64,000 nucleotides of DNA from Methylobacterium sp. J-070 (GTDB lineage Bacteria > Pseudomonadota > Alphaproteobacteria > Rhizobiales > Beijerinckiaceae), in the NCBI RefSeq assembly GCF_022829385.1, contig NZ_JAKSXX010000201.1, forward strand, positions 1-64,000. Direction: 5' to 3'. The notes below the pieces were generated by a model, which did no database searches, had not been told where the DNA came from, and was given only the letters and a program-made list of their open reading frames with translations. Below, one piece after another: positions 59,198 through 64,000 of this stretch (its first letter is position 1; each line of letters starts with the position of its first letter). Position numbers and translations under genes: made by a program.

Positions 59198-60559
59198 TCA
59201 CCGGCGCAGGCGGTTGCCGAGGACGAAACCGTAGAGCCCCATCAGGATGATGCCGACCCCGCCCTCGATGCCGACCAGCAGGTTGGTGACGCGCCCGGTC
59301 GGCTTGAGGCCGATCTCCGGCGGGTTCGCGGTCATCATGTTGAGCGCGCTGTAGCTCAGGAGATCCAGGGGGTTGTAGGTCGGCCCGGCCTCCGGTCCCT
59401 CCACGATGAACAGCCCGCCGGTCAGGCCGTAGAGGCCGGCGAACAGCGCGATCAGCAGCGCGAAGGCCCGGGCGATGCGCGACAGGCTCTCCCCGTAGTC
59501 GCACAGCCATTCGACGAACCGGTCTGCACTCCACCGATAGCCGTGCCGCAGCATGCCGGCCCCGTCCCGGTCGCTCCAGGCGGTGCGGGCCTGCCGCCCG
59601 GCGTGGAAGCGGCCCATCCGGCGACCGCGCTTGTAGGCCCAGCTCGCCGCGTCGTGGCTGCCGATGCTCTTCCAGTTCTGCTCCAGCGCGAGGTAGCTCG
59701 CCTGGGCGGCCTCGTAGGCGCCGGCGACCTCCTCGCCGACGGCGCCGCCGAGCTGCTCCACGCTCATCCGCGTGCCGTTGAGCCACGCGCCGGCGAAGCG
59801 GGCGTGCCGCAGGCGGCAGGTCGCGAGGTTCAGCCGCACGAGGTCGGTGTCCGACAGGTCGGCGCCGGACAGGTCCGCCCCGTCAAGCTTCGCCCCGGCG
59901 AAGTTCGCGCCGCGCAGCCGCGAGCCCGCCAGCGTCGCCTTCGCCAGGCTGGCGCCGGCGAAGTCCGCCTGCGTCAGGTTGGCGTCGGCGAGCTTGGCCT
60001 CGTCGAGCCGGGCGTCGCGGAACACGGTGTCGTCGGCATCCGCCCCGGAGAAGTCGGCACCCCACAGGTCGGCGCCGGCGAAGTCGGTCCCGTCGAGGAG
60101 GGCGCCGGACAGGTCGGCGAAGCGCATCGCCGCCTGCCCGAAGCGCGCATCCTCCAGCATGGCGCCGGCGAACCTCACCTGCCCGGCGACGATGCCGGTG
60201 AAGTCCGCCCCGGAGAGGTCGGCGTCGGACAGGTCGGCCTCTTCGAGGATCGCGCCCGCGAAGCGTGTCGAGCGCCCGACCGACCCGGCGAGGTTGGCCC
60301 GGCGCAGGTTCGCGCCCGAGAAATCGGCCTCCTCGATCCGGGCTCCGGACAGGTCGGCCCCGGCGAGCGGCAGGCCGCCGGATTCGGCGTCGGTCCCGCC
60401 GCCCGCAGAGGCGAGGGCGTCCGCGCCCGCGCTCAGGTGCGCGAGATCCGCACCCGGCTCCCGCAGGGGCGATCCGGCGGCGATCCGGTCGATGAGGCCG
60501 CGCAGTCGGGTGTCCGCCTCCGCGTCCGGCCGCGCGTCGGGTGGGGTTGCCTGATCCAT
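59198..60559 (-). CDS. pentapeptide-repeat protein fused to a channel-like membrane domain
   Basis: A 453-residue protein. Residues about 65-265 are pentapeptide repeats of the A-(D/N)-L/F-x-x type (ADLSGARIEEADFSGANLRRANLAG and many more), which fold as a four-sided right-handed helix. The C-terminal part (about 355-453) has a hydrophobic helix (AFALLIALFAGLYGLTGGLF), a re-entrant-like stretch YSALNMMTANPPEIGLKPTG and a second helix (NLLVGIEGGVGIILMGLYGFVLGNR). The layout is like a two-helix ion channel, but the potassium filter TVGYG is replaced by TANPP. Start ATG 60559. Confidence 0.85.
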   Translation of the reverse strand: MDQATPPDARPDAEADTRLRGLIDRIAAGSPLREPGADLAHLSAGADALASAGGGTDAESGGLPLAGADLSGARIEEADFSGANLRRANLAGSVGRSTRFAGAILEEADLSDADLSGADFTGIVAGQVRFAGAMLEDARFGQAAMRFADLSGALLDGTDFAGADLWGADFSGADADDTVFRDARLDEAKLADANLTQADFAGASLAKATLAGSRLRGANFAGAKLDGADLSGADLSDTDLVRLNLATCRLRHARFAGAWLNGTRMSVEQLGGAVGEEVAGAYEAAQASYLALEQNWKSIGSHDAASWAYKRGRRMGRFHAGRQARTAWSDRDGAGMLRHGYRWSADRFVEWLCDYGESLSRIARAFALLIALFAGLYGLTGGLFIVEGPEAGPTYNPLDLLSYSALNMMTANPPEIGLKPTGRVTNLLVGIEGGVGIILMGLYGFVLGNRLRR

Positions 60560-60604
60560 GGCCGGATCCTTGCCGAAGCGCGCGCCGATGCGCCAGCGGC
60601 TTCC

Positions 60605-62923
60605 TCAGCCGGGGCGGGATGAGGCCGTCACCCGCACGGCGATCGCCTTGGCGGCCGGCGTCTTGGACTGCTCGTCATGGTGCCAAAGGGGCAGCAGGAC
60701 GTTCAGCTCCGGGTAGTAGCCGCCGCAATTGCCCTCCGGGATGTCGTAGGCGATCACCCGCAGGCCGCCGACGCGCCGGTGGACCTGATCGGCCGCCTCC
60801 GTCTCCACGTCGACCGAGCCGCCATCCCTGAGCCCGAGACGGGCGATGTCGGCGCGGTTCATGAACAGGATGTCGCGGGTGCCCTTCACGCCGCGGAACC
60901 GGTCGTCGTAGCCGTAGACCGTGGTGTTGAACTGGTCGTTCGACCGCAGGGTGATCAGGTCGAGCACGTCCCGGCCGCGGGGCGGCAGGTCGGGGTCGGC
61001 CTCGAGCCCCGCCGGCACGGCGAAATTGGCCTTGCCGGTCTCCGTCTCCCACTTCCGGTCGCGGGCGCCGAGCGGCTTGGTGATCCCGCCGGGCCGGAAC
61101 ATCTGCCCGTTCAGGTCGTGGAACACCTTCGGGTAGGTCGCCTCGATGGCGTCGCGCACCCGGCCGTAATCGGCGACCCAGGCGTCCCAGTCGATCCGTG
61201 GGTTCGGCGGCACCGTCGCCTTGGCGATCTCGGCCACGATCCAGGGCTCGGAGCGCACGTGCGGCCCGACCGGGTCGGACACGCCCCGGGAGCCGTGGAA
61301 GCGCGCGGTGGAATCCTCCATCGACACCGCCTGCGGCCCGCCCGCCTGGCGGTCGATCTCGATCCGGCCGAGGCAGGGCAGGATGTAGGCCACGGCCCCG
61401 TTCACCAGGTGCGATCGGTTGAGCTTGGTCGAGATCTGCACGGTCAGGCGCTGCTGCCGCCAGGCCGGTTCCATCCGGCCGGTATCGGGTATCGCGCGCA
61501 GGAAATTGCCGCCGAGGCTGACGAAGGCCTTCACCCGGCCGTCCAGAATGCCCTCGCAGGTCTCGACCGTGTTGAGCCCCTTCTCCTGCGGCGGCTCGAA
61601 CGCGTAGAGGTCCCTCAGCTTGTCGAGCGGCACCAGCTCCGGCTTCTCGGTGATGCCGACGGTCCGCTGGCCCTGAACGTTCGAGTGACCGCGCACCGGG
61701 CAGATGCCGGCGCCGGGCTTGCCGATATTGCCGCGCAGCAGCAGGAGATTGACCAGCATCCGCACGGTCTCGGTCCCCTTGCGGTGCTGGGTCAGGCCCA
61801 TCCCGTAGATGCCGATCACCGCCTTGGCGCGGGCATAGGCCGCCGCCGCGGCCTCGAGGGCATTGCGGGTGAGGCCCGAGCGCCCCTCGATCGTCGCCCA
61901 ATCCTGGCGCTCGCAGAACGCCACGAACTCCGCGAAGCCGTGGGTGTGCTCGGCGATGAAGGCGTGGTCGAGGATGGCCGGCTTGCCGGCCGCGGTGGCG
62001 TCCCGGTCCAGGGCGAGCAGGATCTTGCACAGGCCGGTGAGCGCGGCGAGGTCGCCGCCGGCCTTCACCTGGTGGTACTGGGTCGAGATCCGGGTGGCCG
62101 AGCGCGTCACCATCTCCACCGGCGATTGCGGGTTGGTGAAGCGCTCGAGCCCGCGCTCGCGCAGCGGATTGAAGGTGATGATCTGCGCGCCCCGGCGCCT
62201 TGCCTCCTGGAGCGGGTGGAGCATCCGGGGCGCGTTCGAGCCGACGTTCTGGCCGAAGAAGAAGATCAGGTCGGTGGTCTCGAAATCCTCCAGCAGCACC
62301 GTGCCGACCGGCGCGCCGATCGATTGCGGCAGCGCCACCGAGGTCGGCTCGTGGCACATGTTGGAGGAATCCGGCAGGTTGTTGTTGCCGTAGAGGCGCG
62401 CCAGCAGCGCCCACATGTAGCTGGTCTCCAGGGAGGCCCGGCCGGAGGCGTAGAACACCACCGATCTCGGGTCGTCCTGGCGCAGGGCCTTCAGCTCCCG
62501 CCCGATCTCGGCGAAGGCGTCCGACCAGGACACCGGCCGGTAGCGGTCGCTGGCGGGGTCGTAGCGCATGGGGTGCGTGAGGCGGCCCTGCTCCTCCAGG
62601 GCGTAGTCGCTCCAGCCGAGCAATTCGGTGACGGTGTGGGCCGCGAAGAAGTCCGGGGTCGCGCGCCGACGCGTCTGCTCCCAGGCGGTGGCCTTGGCGC
62701 CGTTCTCGCAATACTCGAAGGCGAGCGGCTTCGCCGGCTTCGCCCAGGCGCATGACACGCACATGAACCCGTCCGGCTTGTTCTGCTTCAGCAGCATCGC
62801 CGAGCCGGTGACCGGCACGCCCTCGCGGGTCAGGATCTCGACGAGGGACCGGGCCGAGCCCCAGCCGCCTGCCGGTCCGTCATAGGGCTCGATGCGCACA
62901 TCGTCGGTCTTCTGCTCGGCCAT
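60605..62923 (-). CDS. FdhF/YdeP family molybdopterin oxidoreductase
   Basis: A 772-residue molybdopterin enzyme related to formate dehydrogenase H and E. coli YdeP. The N-terminus holds FMCVSCAWAKPA with a CxxC; the middle has GRASLETSYMWALLARLYGNNNLPDSSNMCHEPTSVALPQSIG and FFFGQNVGSNAPRMLHPL; the C-terminal MopB domain has LRSNDQFNTTVYGYDDRFRGVKGTRDILFMN. No in-frame TGA occurs, so it does not use selenocysteine. YdeP-type proteins are linked to acid and general stress, not proven formate oxidation. GGAGG precedes the ATG (62923). Confidence 0.93.
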   Translation of the reverse strand: MAEQKTDDVRIEPYDGPAGGWGSARSLVEILTREGVPVTGSAMLLKQNKPDGFMCVSCAWAKPAKPLAFEYCENGAKATAWEQTRRRATPDFFAAHTVTELLGWSDYALEEQGRLTHPMRYDPASDRYRPVSWSDAFAEIGRELKALRQDDPRSVVFYASGRASLETSYMWALLARLYGNNNLPDSSNMCHEPTSVALPQSIGAPVGTVLLEDFETTDLIFFFGQNVGSNAPRMLHPLQEARRRGAQIITFNPLRERGLERFTNPQSPVEMVTRSATRISTQYHQVKAGGDLAALTGLCKILLALDRDATAAGKPAILDHAFIAEHTHGFAEFVAFCERQDWATIEGRSGLTRNALEAAAAAYARAKAVIGIYGMGLTQHRKGTETVRMLVNLLLLRGNIGKPGAGICPVRGHSNVQGQRTVGITEKPELVPLDKLRDLYAFEPPQEKGLNTVETCEGILDGRVKAFVSLGGNFLRAIPDTGRMEPAWRQQRLTVQISTKLNRSHLVNGAVAYILPCLGRIEIDRQAGGPQAVSMEDSTARFHGSRGVSDPVGPHVRSEPWIVAEIAKATVPPNPRIDWDAWVADYGRVRDAIEATYPKVFHDLNGQMFRPGGITKPLGARDRKWETETGKANFAVPAGLEADPDLPPRGRDVLDLITLRSNDQFNTTVYGYDDRFRGVKGTRDILFMNRADIARLGLRDGGSVDVETEAADQVHRRVGGLRVIAYDIPEGNCGGYYPELNVLLPLWHHDEQSKTPAAKAIAVRVTASSRPG

Positions 62924-63015
62924 GCCGTCCTCCACTCCGGCACGCAAGCGACCGGACAGGTGGAACGCGCGAGGCCGCGGGTCGGATCACGGCCGCGTCG
63001 ACGCGGGGGCCTCTG

Positions 63016-63303
63016 TCAGGAGACGGCCGCGAGCTTGTCGGCCATGGACTGGTCCTTGTCCCGCCGCGTCGAGAAGATCAGCGTGAAGAAGGTCCGCTGG
63101 ACGCCGAGTTCCGCGAGCCGCGCCTCGCAGCGCTCGGCCAGGGCGCAGATCTCGGACAGCTCGGCCTCGATGTTGGTGCCGTTGGGATGCATCGTGGCGG
63201 TGAGCCCGCTGGCCTCGACGATCGCCTTGATCTCGCGGACATAGGGCGAGACCGACGGCCCGACGCCCATCGGGACGATGCACAGGTCGGCCGATACCTT
63301 CAT
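63016..63303 (-). CDS. MTH1187/YkoF-type thiamine-binding protein
   Basis: A 95-residue ferredoxin-fold protein, MKVSADLCIVPMGVGPSVSP then YVREIKAIVEASGLTATMHPNGTNIEAELSEICALAERCEARLAELGVQRTFFTLIFSTRRDK, matching the MTH1187 family, members of which bind thiamine pyrimidine precursors. It lies 92 bases upstream of the FdhF/YdeP gene on the same strand. Start ATG 63303. Confidence 0.87.
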   Translation of the reverse strand: MKVSADLCIVPMGVGPSVSPYVREIKAIVEASGLTATMHPNGTNIEAELSEICALAERCEARLAELGVQRTFFTLIFSTRRDKDQSMADKLAAVS

Positions 63304-63371
63304 GATGATCGCCTGATCGGGGAGACGCCGGCCCCCCATGGCCGCGGGCGGCGCGGGCGGGCAGCGTGGGA

Positions 63372-63445
63372 TGGAGCGGGTACCGGGAATCGAACCCGGG
63401 TATTCAGCTTGGAAGGCTGCTGCTCTACCATTGAGCTACACCCGC
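63372..63445 (-). tRNA. tRNA-Gly (anticodon UCC)
   Basis: A 74-base tRNA with encoded CCA on the minus strand. Acceptor GCGGGTG/TACCCGC with one mismatch pattern typical of the family, D arm AGCTCAATGGTAGAGC, anticodon loop CTTCCAA between GCAGC and GCTGA, T arm CCGGGTTCGATTCCCGG. Confidence 0.94.
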
Positions 63446-63683
63446 GCGGGCGGACCGTTAGCACGCCGGTGGGCGCCTGAGAAGGTGGCCCGGGACGGTG
63501 TCCGATCGCCCCGCGACACGGGACCCGACACCGGACCGAGACCGCTCGCATCGGCTGTCCCGTTCGCGCCTCTGGAAGTGGCTGTGGCCGGGATCACCCG
63601 ATCGGGACCGGCCCAGAGCCGGTGTCCGCAGTTGCCCTCCCGCGCCGAGCCGGCGTCCGCCGCGGTGCCCAGCGCCCAGCGCT

Positions 63684-64000
63684 CTACCCGAGTCCGAGCG
63701 CCGCCCGGGCCTCGGCGGGCGTGGCGACCCGGCGGCCGTGGCGCGCCACGGCCTCGGCGGCCAGCTCGACCAGCTCGGCGTTGCTCGCCGCCAGCCTGTC
63801 CTTCGTGACCCGGATGTTGTCCTCCAGGCCGGTGCGGACCGCGTCGGCGCCGCGGGCGAGCGCCCAGTCCATCACCACGGCCTGATTGCGGCCGATCCCG
63901 GCGGCCGTCCAGGTCGCCTCCGGCAGGATCCGTCGGGTCTCGGCGAGGAGGATGTCGAGCAGGTGCTCCTCGGCCGGCATCGCGTTCTGGACGCCCATGA
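63684..64000 (-). CDS. BKACE-family (3-keto-5-aminohexanoate cleavage, DUF849) protein, partial
   Basis: The frame is open to the right edge; its C-terminal 105 or so residues read MQN-like VQNAMPAEEHLLDILLAETRRILPEATWTAAGIGRNQAVVMDWALARGADAVRTGLEDNIRVTKDRLAASNAELVELAAEAVARHG, typical of the end of BKACE family proteins (zinc-dependent Claisen condensation/cleavage of beta-keto acids with acetyl-CoA). The active-site half is outside the window, so the substrate cannot be inferred. Confidence 0.85.
   Translation of the reverse strand, partial: MGVQNAMPAEEHLLDILLAETRRILPEATWTAAGIGRNQAVVMDWALARGADAVRTGLEDNIRVTKDRLAASNAELVELAAEAVARHGRRVATPAEARAALGLG

Noticed and set aside
60605..62923. possible selenocysteine in the molybdoenzyme because selA is near
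   Set aside because: The frame has no internal TGA and the expected cysteine positions are ordinary codons.

Overview
The window is about 70% GC chromosomal DNA of an alphaproteobacterium of the order Hyphomicrobiales (Rhizobiales), most probably a Methylobacterium or Methylorubrum. The evidence is a C4-pathway 5-aminolevulinate synthase (HemA), a eukaryote-like glutamine synthetase II beside GSI and a P-II protein, a PhaR-PhaA-PhaB polyhydroxybutyrate set, a short RNase D, and many alphaproteobacterial DUF proteins (UPF0262, DUF2948, DUF2735). No insertion sequence, prophage, CRISPR array or rRNA gene was seen. Most of the region reads as vertically inherited core genome with a few lower-GC patches near 0.7-1.3 kb, 33.4-33.6 kb and 48.0 kb.

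Layout: 0-6.4 kb holds a minus-strand core chain (murA, then DUF2948, hisD, UPF0262 and a low-molecular-weight phosphatase) plus small secreted proteins. 6.7-14 kb holds hemA, an inositol-phosphatase family gene, apt, and the rpmH-rnpA-yidC-engB translation and membrane-insertion block. 14-17.3 kb is a minus-strand trio of glycosyltransferase-type genes. 17.6-25 kb holds an SPFH/NfeD pair, an alpha/beta hydrolase, a very divergent PEP-carboxylase-family protein, small secreted proteins and rpmF. 25-28.5 kb is the PHB locus. 28.8-33.7 kb holds a glycerophosphodiesterase, a DMT exporter, a cupin, RNase D and a VOC protein. 33.7-37.4 kb is a nitrogen-assimilation island (glnA, glnII, a GstI-like translation inhibitor, glnB). 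37.5-40.6 kb holds NAD(P)HX repair and a copper-oxidase-fold protein lacking most copper ligands. 40.7-47.8 kb is the proteostasis run tRNA-Leu, tig, clpP, clpX, lon, tRNA-Val. 48-50.7 kb is an unrecognised set of three coiled-coil genes. 50.9-64 kb holds an acyl-CoA-dehydrogenase-like/cytochrome b561 pair, a PilZ protein, an SDR, a ManC-type enzyme, selA, ohrR, a pentapeptide-repeat membrane protein, an FdhF/YdeP molybdoenzyme, a thiamine-binding protein, tRNA-Gly and a partial BKACE gene.

Points most worth follow-up: (1) the three-gene coiled-coil locus at 48.05-50.66 kb, in which the two short proteins share a C-terminal helical module; (2) the nitrogen island, where glnII and a convergent GstI/DUF2735 gene lie between glnB and glnA, with near-identical sigma-54-like promoters upstream of glnII and glnB; (3) a Tat-exported multicopper-oxidase fold that has lost its type 1 and several type 2/3 copper ligands, resembling FtsP/SufI in this respect; (4) a PEPC-family protein with rewritten active-site loops; (5) a pentapeptide-repeat domain fused to a channel-like membrane hairpin; (6) an acyl-CoA-dehydrogenase-like protein, with no recognisable catalytic glutamate motif, translationally coupled to a cytochrome b561. 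All functional statements rest on reading motifs by eye; no database search was run.
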